NCBI GenBank assembly: GCA_943371005.1
Contig: CALRTB020000010.1
Coordinates: forward strand, 57,040-121,039
Origin: MRBY01 sp943371005
GTDB lineage: Bacteria; Cyanobacteriota; Cyanobacteriia; Cyanobacteriales; MRBY01
Direction: 5' to 3'
Length of the DNA: 64,000 nucleotides
A program made the position numbers and the translations under genes. The notes beneath the pieces are model-generated. The model saw only the letters and a list, made by a program, of their open reading frames with translations, was not told the origin of the DNA and did no database searches. Positions 1-8,301 of the stretch are shown here, piece by piece (positions within the stretch are counted from its first letter, which is position 1; each line of letters opens with the position of its first letter).

Positions 1-69
1 ACCTTCGCTGAAAGTAGTCCCGAACCGAATCCGGCAGAGTTGCGCAAGTACATTTTCGCCGAAAGCTAA
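1..69 (+). CDS. pdhA: C-terminal end of pyruvate dehydrogenase E1 alpha subunit (partial)
   Basis: An open frame runs from the window edge to a TAA at 67-69 and encodes 22 residues ending in ELRKYIFAES. Cyanobacterial PdhA proteins characteristically finish with an acidic, proline-containing tail followed by a Tyr-Ile/Leu-Phe-Ala-Glu type ending, which this matches. PdhA with PdhB forms the thiamine-diphosphate E1 of pyruvate dehydrogenase. Only the tail is visible, so no active-site motif can be checked and the name rests on C-terminal resemblance. A strong terminator follows directly, consistent with this being the end of a transcription unit. Confidence 0.5.
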   Translation, partial: TFAESSPEPNPAELRKYIFAES

Positions 70-94
70 AACCGATATCTGAATATCTAAAGTT

Positions 95-138
95 AAGGTT
101 GGCGATTTCACCCAAAAGGCGATCGCCAACCTTTTTTT
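95..138 (+). terminator. Rho-independent terminator after the pdhA-like gene
   Basis: A 12-bp stem (AAGGTTGGCGAT at 95-106 pairing with ATCGCCAACCTT at 122-133) is followed by a T run to 138. The 3' arm lies in a GGCGATCGCC (HIP1) site at 119-128, so the HIP1 core forms part of the terminator stem. Confidence 0.85.
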
Positions 139-226
139 ATGGGTCAATTTCAGGGGCCAAATTCGGGGGCAAAAAAGTTTGCTACCATTTTATTCACTCA
201 AAACAAGCGCAGATCGATAGAAATTA

Positions 227-1552
227 ATGGGCATTACACCGCAGGAATACCAACAGCGTCGCCAAGCATTCATGACCAAAATTGGCCAGGGAACCGCCAT
301 CCTACGCAGTGCGCCCCACGCGGTGATGCATAACGATGTGGAATACAATTTCCGCCAGGACAGCGATTTTTATTACCTGACGGGCTTTAATGAACCCAAT
401 GCGGTGGCTGTATTTGCCCCCCACCACCCGGAACATCAATTTATTCTGTTTGTGCAACCCAAGGATCTTGCCCAGGAAATTTGGGTCGGCTACCGGGCAG
501 GGGTAGAAGGAGCCAAGGAAAAATTCGGTGCTGATATCACCTACTCAATCCAAGAGTTAGACGAAAAACTGCCCGAATATCTCAAGGGAGGCGATCGCCT
601 TTTTTATCACCTAGGCCGGGACGAAAAATTCAACCAAACGATTCTGCAACATTATCAACGTCTCCTGGCAACCCGCTCGAAGCGTGGTACAGGCCCCACT
701 GCCCTTGAAGATCCCGGGTCGATTTTACACGCGATGCGCATGGTCAAAAGCCCGGCGGAACTAGATCTGATGCGTCGGGCCACGGCCATTTCTGCCAAAG
801 CTCACCTCTGGGCGCTGGAATATGCGAGACCCGGACTCTACGAATACCAAGTCCAAGCCGAGATCGAACACCTTTTCCGCCTCGAGGGAGCTGCTGGCTT
901 TGCTTACCCTTCCATTGTTGCCGGGGGAGCCAATGCCTGTATCCTCCACTACGTCGAGAATAGTGCCCAACTCCAGGACAACGAATTACTCTTGATCGAT
1001 GCGGGGGCTTGCTATGACTACTACAACGGCGATATTACCCGTACCTTCCCCATTGGTGGCCGATTTACCCCAGCACAAAAAACCCTCTACGAAATTGTCC
1101 TCGAAGCGCAAAAACAAGCCATTGAAGCTGTCCAGCCGGGGCATTCCTACCAAGGTTCCCACGCTGCCGCTGTGCGCGTCATCACCCAGGGACTGCTGGA
1201 TTTGGGGCTACTCCGGGGCGATCTCGAAGAACTGATCGAAGGGGAAAAATATAAGCCTTTCTTTATGCATGGCACTGGCCACTGGTTAGGGTTAGATGTC
1301 CATGATGCGGGGATCTACAAAATCGGCCCAGAAAAGGATGCTTGGACGGATTTTGCGGCGGGTAATATTGTCACCGTTGAACCGGGTATTTACATTTCCC
1401 CTTACATTGAACCGGCCGAAGGTCAGCCGGAAATTCCCGACCACTGGAAGGGCATTGGTATTCGCATTGAAGATGATGTTCTAGTCACAGATACAGGCCA
1501 TGAGGTTTTGACGGCGGCTGTCCCCAAGGAAATTAAAGATCTAGAGCACTAG
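227..1552 (+). CDS. pepP: Xaa-Pro aminopeptidase (aminopeptidase P)
   Basis: This 441-residue protein has the two-part layout of proline-specific aminopeptidases. The N-terminal creatinase-like domain includes YNFRQDSDFYYLTGF. The C-terminal pita-bread metallopeptidase domain carries the dinuclear-metal ligands: Asp in LLIDAGACYDYYNGDITRTFP, His in HGTGHWLGLDVHD, Glu in TVEPGIYI and Glu in IRIEDDVLV. It removes an N-terminal residue preceding proline and probably acts in cytoplasmic peptide turnover. The ATG at 227 gives the usual family length; no strong Shine-Dalgarno is visible. A 40-codon ORF begins 15 bp downstream and may be co-transcribed. Confidence 0.93.
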   Translation: MGITPQEYQQRRQAFMTKIGQGTAILRSAPHAVMHNDVEYNFRQDSDFYYLTGFNEPNAVAVFAPHHPEHQFILFVQPKDLAQEIWVGYRAGVEGAKEKFGADITYSIQELDEKLPEYLKGGDRLFYHLGRDEKFNQTILQHYQRLLATRSKRGTGPTALEDPGSILHAMRMVKSPAELDLMRRATAISAKAHLWALEYARPGLYEYQVQAEIEHLFRLEGAAGFAYPSIVAGGANACILHYVENSAQLQDNELLLIDAGACYDYYNGDITRTFPIGGRFTPAQKTLYEIVLEAQKQAIEAVQPGHSYQGSHAAAVRVITQGLLDLGLLRGDLEELIEGEKYKPFFMHGTGHWLGLDVHDAGIYKIGPEKDAWTDFAAGNIVTVEPGIYISPYIEPAEGQPEIPDHWKGIGIRIEDDVLVTDTGHEVLTAAVPKEIKDLEH

Positions 1553-1567
1553 GGAATCATTTTCGAG

Positions 1568-1690
1568 ATGCAGCGTGATTTACTCGGCTTTGGGCTATTT
1601 TTTCTGGGTCTAACGGTCTATCTATTTTGGTCGGCGAAAACGGAAATGGGCACTAAAATCGGTCAAAAAATAAAAGGCGATCGCCGCTAA
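1568..1690 (+). CDS. Small single-span membrane protein, 40 residues (candidate)
   Basis: An ATG at 1568 opens a 40-codon frame ending at TAA 1688-1690. The product starts MQRDLLGF, has one hydrophobic stretch (about residues 5-22, rich in Leu, Phe and Gly) and a basic tail ending KGDRR that is written by a HIP1 site. The topology is that of a single-pass membrane microprotein. It begins 15 bp after pepP on the same strand, so co-transcription is plausible. There is no clear Shine-Dalgarno. I do not recognise the family; a chance ORF cannot be excluded. Confidence 0.42.
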   Translation: MQRDLLGFGLFFLGLTVYLFWSAKTEMGTKIGQKIKGDRR

Positions 1691-1869
1691 TTGGCCCTAA
1701 CAAGTTTCGGTCATTGTTGCCCCGGCCCAGGAATCGTAACAAATTTCTGTTTAAGCCTTGATCTTGCCAAAATTCCAGAATAAAGTAGCCCAAGGGTTGT
1801 ACAGACTCGACACATCCATGGTGCCTCCTTGTCTGTGCCCTGCGACCTTCCAGCCTAGAGAAATTGACT

Positions 1870-2268
1870 ATGGAACTCGAATATCCAGATGACCTCCGCT
1901 ATTTAGATAGCCACGAATACATTCGCCTCGATGGGGAAATTGCCACCATTGGCTTGAGTGCCCATGCCATCGATGAGTTGGGGGATATTGTGTTCCTAGA
2001 GCTACCGGAGGAAGGGGATGCAATTGTCGTGGGCGAAACCTTTGGCAGTATTGAATCAGTTAAAGCTGTAGAGGATCTTTACGCACCGATTTCCGGCACC
2101 GTTATTGACCGCAATGAGGCGCTAATTCAATCGCCAGAAATGGTTTCCGAAGACCCCTACGAAGAGGGGTGGTTTATCAAGGTGCGGGTCGATAATCTCG
2201 ACGACGAGATGCTCGCAGAAACGATGACCGCCGAAGAATACCGGCTTCAGGTGGCAGGCGAAGAATAG
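1870..2268 (+). CDS. gcvH: Glycine cleavage system H protein
   Basis: The H protein carries the aminomethyl intermediate on a lipoyl arm between the P, T and L proteins of the glycine cleavage system, which matters for photorespiratory glycine turnover in cyanobacteria. The lipoyl-domain signature is clear: GSIESVKAVEDLYAPISG, with the lipoylated lysine at about residue 65. The N terminus (LRYLDSHEYIRLDGEIATIGLS) is typical. An in-frame TTG sits six bases upstream, but ATG at 1870 is preferred. The 3' end overlaps the oppositely oriented DMT permease gene by 22 bp. No P, T or L protein gene is in the window. Confidence 0.95.
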   Translation: MELEYPDDLRYLDSHEYIRLDGEIATIGLSAHAIDELGDIVFLELPEEGDAIVVGETFGSIESVKAVEDLYAPISGTVIDRNEALIQSPEMVSEDPYEEGWFIKVRVDNLDDEMLAETMTAEEYRLQVAGEE

Positions 2269-3278
2269 GATTTTGTTGAAGCTTGGGTTTGGGGCTTTTG
2301 GGTCTGGGCTGATTTTGCCAGGTAGATCCCCCCAAGCACCCCGCAGAAGGCGATCGCATTGGTCGGCGTTAAAGTTTCACCCAAGAGGCCCCAGGCAAAC
2401 ACTGCCGTGATAATTGGCTCTAAGAGCAGAAAAATCGCCACAAAACCAGACGAAAACGTTTTGAGACTATAGACCACTAATCCCTGGCCAAAACATTGAC
2501 ATAAAATGGCCAAACCAATGGCGGCTCCCCACACCGGCAAAGATTGGGGAAACAGATGATCTTCGGTGAGCCACACAAAAGGCAACAGCAATAGGCAACC
2601 GAAACCGCAACGCCAGAGCAAAATTTGGCTTGCCCCCAGGCGATCGCGCAGATTTTCCACCAAGAGTAAATTCACCCCATAACAAAGGGCGGACAGCAGG
2701 GCCAGCAGATCCCCGGTCAAATGCTGCCAGGCCAACTGGAAATCGGTCACCCCGATGGCGATCGCCCCGCCCATGGCCACCACCAGGCCCCAGAGAAAAC
2801 GTCGGTCAAAGCTTTGGCGGAACCACAACCAAGCCCCCAGGGTCGTGAACAGCGGCGTTAGATTTCGCAGCACCGTCGAATTCGCCACACTCGTCTCCGC
2901 GAGGGATAGCGCCCATAACACCACTGAACTCGAGGAAACAGCCCCTACTAATAGCAATAGAGCATAATCTTTGCCGGTGATCCGTGGGGCGATCGCCATA
3001 ACGTTGTCATCATTTGCCCTGGGTTTCAGTAATTCCCACAAGCCCAAAACCACCGTCGCCAGCCACAACCGATTAAAAACCGTTGCCCCAGCCCCTAGCT
3101 CCGTACTGCACCAACGGATAAAAATCGCCGCAAACGATACCGCCAGCAAGGCCAAAATGAGTAAAAATAAAGTCCACTGCAAGGGCGACTGGGTTGACGG
3201 ATCAGGAGAAGCCGATCCACGGGTGGTCGCTGCATCAGAGGCAAAAGAGTCTTGGGAAACAGGGGAAGGAGAGATCAC
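2247..3278 (-). CDS. DMT-superfamily permease (EamA family)
   Basis: This 343-residue membrane protein has about ten hydrophobic segments arranged as two EamA repeats. Repeat one starts near WTLFLLILALLAVSFAAIFIRW; repeat two includes LTGDLLALLSALCYGVNLLLVE and ends near AIAFCGVLGGIYLAKS. EamA proteins export amino acids, metabolites or drugs, but the substrate cannot be read from sequence. The start is GTG at 3278, followed by a Ser/Thr/Pro-rich cytoplasmic tail of about 30 residues. The coding end overlaps the end of gcvH by 22 bp, tail to tail. Confidence 0.85.
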   Translation of the reverse strand: MISPSPVSQDSFASDAATTRGSASPDPSTQSPLQWTLFLLILALLAVSFAAIFIRWCSTELGAGATVFNRLWLATVVLGLWELLKPRANDDNVMAIAPRITGKDYALLLLVGAVSSSSVVLWALSLAETSVANSTVLRNLTPLFTTLGAWLWFRQSFDRRFLWGLVVAMGGAIAIGVTDFQLAWQHLTGDLLALLSALCYGVNLLLVENLRDRLGASQILLWRCGFGCLLLLPFVWLTEDHLFPQSLPVWGAAIGLAILCQCFGQGLVVYSLKTFSSGFVAIFLLLEPIITAVFAWGLLGETLTPTNAIAFCGVLGGIYLAKSAQTQKPQTQASTKSYSSPAT

Positions 3279-3650
3279 AGCACCATCACTTTGAAAATCT
3301 AAAAAATTTAATTAAACATTTAACCTTAACTGAATCTAGCGCAGGCGGTGATCAATCTTCCCTTTGCTTGGGGAACGCAGATTACCCACCCAACGAAAAG
3401 CACCCATCCACCCCCAGAAAATCCCAGAAAGTTGCTATCAAAATGAGAATTAAGTTAAATTTAGTTAAGACATCGTCATAAAAACGCCAATTTATAGGCA
3501 AAGCCCCTAAGCAACGCTTTCTTTTTATACTGCTAGTAAGCGCGAAAACCTTTGCTTCGTGGTGCGCCCTTCGGGATTGCAAAGATCGGTGGCCCTTCGC
3601 TGCTTCTCTTCGCATCCATTTATTGAATCAAACATAACAAAGATTAACCC
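3279..3650. other. Intergenic region upstream of ftsH
   Basis: This 372-bp stretch separates the divergent DMT-permease and ftsH genes and must hold both promoters. It is AT-rich near 3298-3330. At 3550-3584 CTTTGC and GCAAAG form a small inverted repeat around CTTCG/CGAAG-rich sequence that looks unlike the rest of the spacer. No RNA gene is recognisable. A 77-codon minus-strand frame across 3382-3615 has no family resemblance and is not called. Confidence 0.4.
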
Positions 3651-5537
3651 ATGAAACCATCTTGGAAAACCGCTGTCCTCTGGGCACTTCCCCTACTCGT
3701 GATCGGCTTTTTTGTTTGGCAGGGAGCCTTTTCGGCAAATCCTTCCAACCTTGTTGGTAATAGCGCCAACATCCGCATGAGTTATGGCCGCTTCCTTGAA
3801 TATTTGGATGCTGGCCGGGTAACAAGCGTTGATCTATACGAAGGGGGCCGCACAGCGATCATTGAAGCGGTTGACCCAGAACTAGACAACCGTGTGCAAC
3901 AAATCCGCGTTGATTTGCCTGGCAATTCTCCCGAACTCATTAGTAAGCTTCGGGACGCCAAGGTAGACTTCGATTCTCACCCCGTAAGCAACAATGGTGC
4001 TGTATGGGGCATTCTCGGAAATCTAATCTTCCCAATTCTGTTGATCTCGGCATTATTTTTCCTCTTCCGTCGCTCTAGCAATATGCCCGGTGGCCCTGGC
4101 CAGGCGATGAACTTCGGCAAGTCTAAGGCAAAGTTCATGATGGAAGCCCAAACGGGAATCATGTTCGATGATGTTGCTGGCATCGAAGAAGCAAAAGAAG
4201 AACTCCAGGAAGTTGTTACCTTCCTGAAGCAGCCAGAAAAATTCACAGCAGTGGGTGCCCGAATTCCTAAAGGAGTTCTCCTCGTTGGCCCTCCCGGAAC
4301 GGGTAAAACCCTCCTCGCGAAGGCGATCGCTGGTGAAGCTGGGGTACCTTTCTTCAGTATTTCTGGTTCTGAATTCGTCGAAATGTTCGTTGGGGTTGGT
4401 GCCTCCCGGGTACGTGACCTCTTCAAAAAAGCAAAAGAAAATGCACCTTGCTTAATCTTTATCGATGAAATTGACGCTGTAGGTCGTCAACGGGGTGCTG
4501 GTATCGGTGGTGGTAACGATGAGCGGGAACAAACCCTCAACCAGTTGCTCACCGAAATGGATGGTTTTGAAGGCAACACTGGCATCATCATTATCGCCGC
4601 CACCAACCGTCCCGATGTGCTGGACTCTGCCTTAATGCGTCCGGGCCGCTTTGACCGTCAGGTGACTGTAGATACCCCCGACATCAAAGGCCGCTTGAGC
4701 ATTCTCGAAGTTCATGCCCGCAACAAAAAACTTGCCGACGAAATTTCCCTCGACGTTATTGCCCGTCGTACTCCTGGTTTCAGTGGTGCCGACCTCGCTA
4801 ACCTTTTGAACGAAGCAGCAATTCTTACGGCCCGTCGCCGCAAAGAAGCAATCACCATGGCAGAAATCGATGACGCAGTGGATCGGGTGATCGCCGGGAT
4901 GGAAGGTACTCCCCTGGTAGACAGTAAGAGTAAGCGTCTGATCGCCTATCACGAAGTGGGCCACGCTATCGTCGGCACCCTGCTCAAGGATCACGATCCG
5001 GTACAGAAGGTTACCCTCATTCCCCGTGGCCAAGCCCAAGGTTTAACCTGGTTCACCCCCAATGAAGAACAGGGTTTAACCACGAAGTCACAATTAATGG
5101 CCCGCATTGCCGGTGCCCTCGGTGGCCGGGCTGCAGAAGAAGAAATCTTTGGCCACGATGAAGTAACCACTGGTGCTGGGGGCGACCTCCAACAGGTGAG
5201 CGGTATGGCCCGCCAAATGGTGACTCGCTTCGGGATGAGTGATTTGGGGCCGTTGTCCCTAGAAAGCCAACAGGGTGAAGTCTTCCTTGGTGGTGGCTTT
5301 ATGAATCGCTCGGAATATTCTGAAGTGGTTGCCTCCCGCATTGATGAACAAATTCGGATCATTGCCGAAGAAGCCCATCGTCTCGCCCGTCAATTGGTGC
5401 GCGATAACCGCGAAGTCATTGATCGCCTCGTAGATCTGCTGATCGAAAGAGAAACCATCGATGGGGAAGAGTTCCGACAGATTGTGGCTGAATACACAAC
5501 AGTTCCAGAGAAGGAGCAGTTTGTACCACAACTCTAA
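3651..5537 (+). CDS. ftsH: ATP-dependent zinc metalloprotease FtsH, thylakoid FtsH2 (Slr0228) type
   Basis: FtsH is a membrane-anchored AAA+ protease; the FtsH2 type forms thylakoid complexes that degrade photodamaged D1 during photosystem II repair. The 628 residues show an N-terminal membrane span (VLWALPLLVIGFFVW), a lumen-side region, a second span (LIFPILLISALFFLF) and the AAA module with Walker A GPPGTGKT at about 213-220. They continue through the second-region-of-homology sequence around MRPGRFDRQ to the zinc site HEVGH at about 434-438. The whole protein, including the N terminus and the ending PQL, closely follows Synechocystis Slr0228 as I remember it. The ATG at 3651 sets the membrane anchor correctly. 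A terminator lies 30 bp downstream, so it is probably monocistronic. Confidence 0.96.
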   Translation: MKPSWKTAVLWALPLLVIGFFVWQGAFSANPSNLVGNSANIRMSYGRFLEYLDAGRVTSVDLYEGGRTAIIEAVDPELDNRVQQIRVDLPGNSPELISKLRDAKVDFDSHPVSNNGAVWGILGNLIFPILLISALFFLFRRSSNMPGGPGQAMNFGKSKAKFMMEAQTGIMFDDVAGIEEAKEELQEVVTFLKQPEKFTAVGARIPKGVLLVGPPGTGKTLLAKAIAGEAGVPFFSISGSEFVEMFVGVGASRVRDLFKKAKENAPCLIFIDEIDAVGRQRGAGIGGGNDEREQTLNQLLTEMDGFEGNTGIIIIAATNRPDVLDSALMRPGRFDRQVTVDTPDIKGRLSILEVHARNKKLADEISLDVIARRTPGFSGADLANLLNEAAILTARRRKEAITMAEIDDAVDRVIAGMEGTPLVDSKSKRLIAYHEVGHAIVGTLLKDHDPVQKVTLIPRGQAQGLTWFTPNEEQGLTTKSQLMARIAGALGGRAAEEEIFGHDEVTTGAGGDLQQVSGMARQMVTRFGMSDLGPLSLESQQGEVFLGGGFMNRSEYSEVVASRIDEQIRIIAEEAHRLARQLVRDNREVIDRLVDLLIERETIDGEEFRQIVAEYTTVPEKEQFVPQL

Positions 5538-5567
5538 ACCCATAATTTGAGATTAATCTAAGGATGA

Positions 5568-5602
5568 GAGGGAGCAGTCAATGATTTGTTCCCTCTTTTT
5601 TT
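5568..5602 (+). terminator. Rho-independent terminator of ftsH
   Basis: GAGGGAGCA (5568-5576) pairs with TGTTCCCTC (5587-5595) with one G-T pair, and a run of seven T follows. It lies 30 bp after the ftsH stop codon. Confidence 0.85.
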
Positions 5603-5721
5603 ATAGCAATTTTGATGGCGATCACCTGCTCTTTTTTATGGGTGTTATCTAAATTTCAAACCCAAGCCTCAATAAAATTCCACTACAATTTAAGCAAGTT
5701 CTCCGTAACCCCAATTAATCC

Positions 5722-7956
5722 ATGGCACAATTTTCTTCTGAGTCGAATTTGCCTGAGTCTGGCGGCGGTTTGCCAATCATTGAATATTGGGCAAAGCAAA
5801 GTCTTTCCCCAAAAGGATTAAAACTTTGGCAAACTTTAAACCATAAAAGCGCCTGTTTATCCTGTGCTTGGGGAACAGGGGGGCAAAAAGGGGGCTTTGT
5901 GAATGAAGCGGGGGAATATTTACAACGGTGTGCTAAAAGTGTTGAGGCGATCGCCGCAGAATTACAAGCAGGCATTAAAGAAGACTTTTTTCAGCAAAAA
6001 ACCATTACAGAACTCCAACAATTAACCTCCAAAGAATGCGATCAATTGGGTCGGTTGCAATATCCAATGATTCTGCGGGCAGGCTCCCAACATTATGAAA
6101 GAATTTCTTGGGAAGAGGTCTTTCAAATCGCGGAAACTGCCTTTAAAAAACCACCTGAACGCGTTGCCAGCTATAGTTCTGGTCGCTCTTCCAATGAAGC
6201 CGCTTACCTATTGCAATTGTTACTGCGATCGCTAGGGAGTAACAATTTAGCCGACTGTTCAGATCTTTGCCATGTGCCATCGAGTGTGGCGTTAAAACAA
6301 GTTTTTGGGACGAGCACATCAATGGTGAGTTTAGAGTCCTTAAAACAGAGTGATTGTGTGGTTTTAGTAGGTTCCAATGCCCCCGCAAATCATCCCCGGT
6401 TAATGAATGAACTAATTGAAATTCGGGCGCGGAGGGGACGGGTCATTATTATCAATCCCCAGATTGAAATCGGTTTAGTTAAATTTGCCTCCCCTGCTTT
6501 TCCAATTAAATCTTTGCTGAAAAAAGGTTCAGAAATTTCTAATCTCTATCTACAACCGATTCCGGGGAGTGATGCGGCATTATTTATTGCCATTCAAAAA
6601 TCTTTAATTGAGCAGAATTTAGTCAAATTAGACTATTTGAAAAAATATACAGAGGGTTGGCAGGCAGTACTTGATTTTGCCCGCAATACCCCTTGGGAAA
6701 CACTCATGAATTTGTGTGGTTTAGCCCGTGAAGAAATTGAAGAAGTGGCCTATACCATTGGCACATCCAATAATGTTGTTTTTGCTTGGGCGATGGGCAT
6801 TACCCAACAGAAAAATGGGACGGATAATGTAAAGGCGATCGCCAATACCGCGTTAATGACAGGCAATGCTGGCAGAGAAGGCACTGGAACCATGCCTGTG
6901 CGGGGTCATTCTAATGTGCAGGGTTTTGGGTCTATGGGGGTAACGATTCGCATCAGTCAAGGGTTAAAAATGGCCCTCGAAAAATTACTCGATCATCCTT
7001 TGAATTTAAATGAAGGCTATGATGCGCGGGGCTTAATGGAAGCTGCCGATCGAGGGGAAATAGAGACCTTATTTTGCCTCGGAGGAAATTTTTATGGTGC
7101 GAATCCAGACCATCTTCAAGCAAAAAGAGCCTTGGGAAAAATAGAAACTATATTCTACGTTTCAACCAAGGCAAATCTTGGACATTTTCATGGTTTAGGC
7201 AGCAAACAAACGTTAATTTTGCCGGTGTTTAATCGCTTTGAAAATCCCCACAAAACGACCACAGAATCGGGGAATAATTTTGTCCGAATTAATGATGTTG
7301 GGAAAACCCACCTCAAGGGAGATTTGATCGCAGAGGTGGATTTAATTACAGAAGTTGCCCATCGAATCCACGGGGAAGGGCGCATTGCTTGGCGGCGGTT
7401 AAAGGATACAGAGTATGTGCGGGAATTAATTGCCCAAACAATCTCGGATTATCAACCCCTCAAAAAAGCCAATCAAGCGAGCACGGAATTTCTCATCGAA
7501 AATCGCATTTTTAAAACACCAAAATTTGCGACAAAATCCGGTCGAGCGCAGATGGCAGTGATTGCTTTACCTGATTTAAAAGAACCGACTTTAGCGGAAT
7601 TTAATTTACCCCAAAAAACCCAGGCGATCGCCCTAATTTTAGGGTCGGGTAGGAGCTATGGCCAACATAATACTGTCGTTTACCAAGACGGTGATAAGTA
7701 CCGGGGAATGCCCCACCGCCATTGCATTTTAATGAATATGCATGATATTAAAAAGGCGGGTTTTGTCCCCCACCAAAAAGTGACCGTCAGGGGCGATCGC
7801 CACACCTTAGAAAATATCGAAATTATCCCTGGGGCAATTCGAGAAGGGGCCGCCTTTATGTTTTACCCCGAATCTAATTGTTTGTTTAGTGCCAACATTG
7901 ATCCGAAAAGCGGTATTCCTGCCTTTAAGCGGATCCCTGTTGCCGTTTATGGGTAG
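5722..7956 (+). CDS. Molybdopterin oxidoreductase, YdeP/FdhF-like alpha subunit
   Basis: This 744-residue protein belongs to the molybdopterin oxidoreductase superfamily, close to the formate-dehydrogenase-alpha-like YdeP group. Cysteines at about 45, 48 (CLSCAWG) and 70 could bind an iron-sulfur cluster near the N terminus. Pterin-binding segments follow, such as VLVGSNAPANHPRLMNE and GNAGREGTGTMPVRGHSNVQ. The C-terminal dinucleotide-binding domain includes LILGSGRSYGQHNT and YRGMPHRHCILMN. The substrate is unknown; E. coli YdeP has been linked to acid resistance. No partner electron-transfer subunit, FdhD-like gene or cofactor gene is adjacent. ATG at 5722 is the best start. Confidence 0.85.
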   Translation: MAQFSSESNLPESGGGLPIIEYWAKQSLSPKGLKLWQTLNHKSACLSCAWGTGGQKGGFVNEAGEYLQRCAKSVEAIAAELQAGIKEDFFQQKTITELQQLTSKECDQLGRLQYPMILRAGSQHYERISWEEVFQIAETAFKKPPERVASYSSGRSSNEAAYLLQLLLRSLGSNNLADCSDLCHVPSSVALKQVFGTSTSMVSLESLKQSDCVVLVGSNAPANHPRLMNELIEIRARRGRVIIINPQIEIGLVKFASPAFPIKSLLKKGSEISNLYLQPIPGSDAALFIAIQKSLIEQNLVKLDYLKKYTEGWQAVLDFARNTPWETLMNLCGLAREEIEEVAYTIGTSNNVVFAWAMGITQQKNGTDNVKAIANTALMTGNAGREGTGTMPVRGHSNVQGFGSMGVTIRISQGLKMALEKLLDHPLNLNEGYDARGLMEAADRGEIETLFCLGGNFYGANPDHLQAKRALGKIETIFYVSTKANLGHFHGLGSKQTLILPVFNRFENPHKTTTESGNNFVRINDVGKTHLKGDLIAEVDLITEVAHRIHGEGRIAWRRLKDTEYVRELIAQTISDYQPLKKANQASTEFLIENRIFKTPKFATKSGRAQMAVIALPDLKEPTLAEFNLPQKTQAIALILGSGRSYGQHNTVVYQDGDKYRGMPHRHCILMNMHDIKKAGFVPHQKVTVRGDRHTLENIEIIPGAIREGAAFMFYPESNCLFSANIDPKSGIPAFKRIPVAVYG

Positions 7957-8051
7957 TCACTTGCAAAACTAACCCTGTTGCCGGGGACTACTGACGGCGA
8001 TCGCCCTTTCCTTTATAATGAGTGGCAATGTTTTTACTGGGACTACATCAG

Positions 8052-8147
8052 ATGGCTGCAATTATTCCTTTTGCTGGTTATATCATCGTTTTCACCGGCC
8101 TTGCTCTCGCCGGTTTTCTCGGTCTACGGGCCGCAAACATTATCTAA
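8052..8147 (+). CDS. petL: Cytochrome b6-f complex subunit PetL (candidate, 31 residues)
   Basis: ATG at 8052 opens a 31-codon frame ending at TAA 8145-8147. The product begins MAAIIPFAGYII, has one long hydrophobic helix and ends FLGLRAANII. PetL is a one-span subunit of about 31 residues at the periphery of the b6-f complex, and family members end in a Gly-Leu-Arg/Ser-x-x-x-Ile pattern like this one. A strong hairpin terminator lies 43 bp downstream, supporting a real short transcript. Such small proteins diverge quickly, so the name is probable rather than certain; another small photosynthetic subunit is the main alternative. Confidence 0.65.
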   Translation: MAAIIPFAGYIIVFTGLALAGFLGLRAANII

Positions 8148-8189
8148 GGAATTTATTTTTAGCGCGATATTTCGTTAGAAATGCATTCT

Positions 8190-8242
8190 AAAAAAACTGC
8201 CCCAGGAAAATCATTTATGTGAAAAATCCTAGGCAGTTTTTT
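8190..8242. terminator. Bidirectional terminator between petL and nblB
   Basis: AAAACTGCC..AGGA (within 8191-8207) pairs with TCCT..GGCAGTTTT (8227-8240). A-rich DNA precedes and T-rich DNA follows, so it can terminate petL on plus and the nblB-side unit on minus. Confidence 0.8.
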
Positions 8243-8301
8243 GTTGTCTATTTCGTTCAAAACGAATGCTGCGCTTAAGTAGAAAAAACTTAGAACACAA
8301 C

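Noticed and set aside
3382..3615. 77-codon minus-strand frame upstream of ftsH
   Set aside because: The product has no family resemblance, no Shine-Dalgarno and covers the repeat-like patch; it is not supported as a gene.
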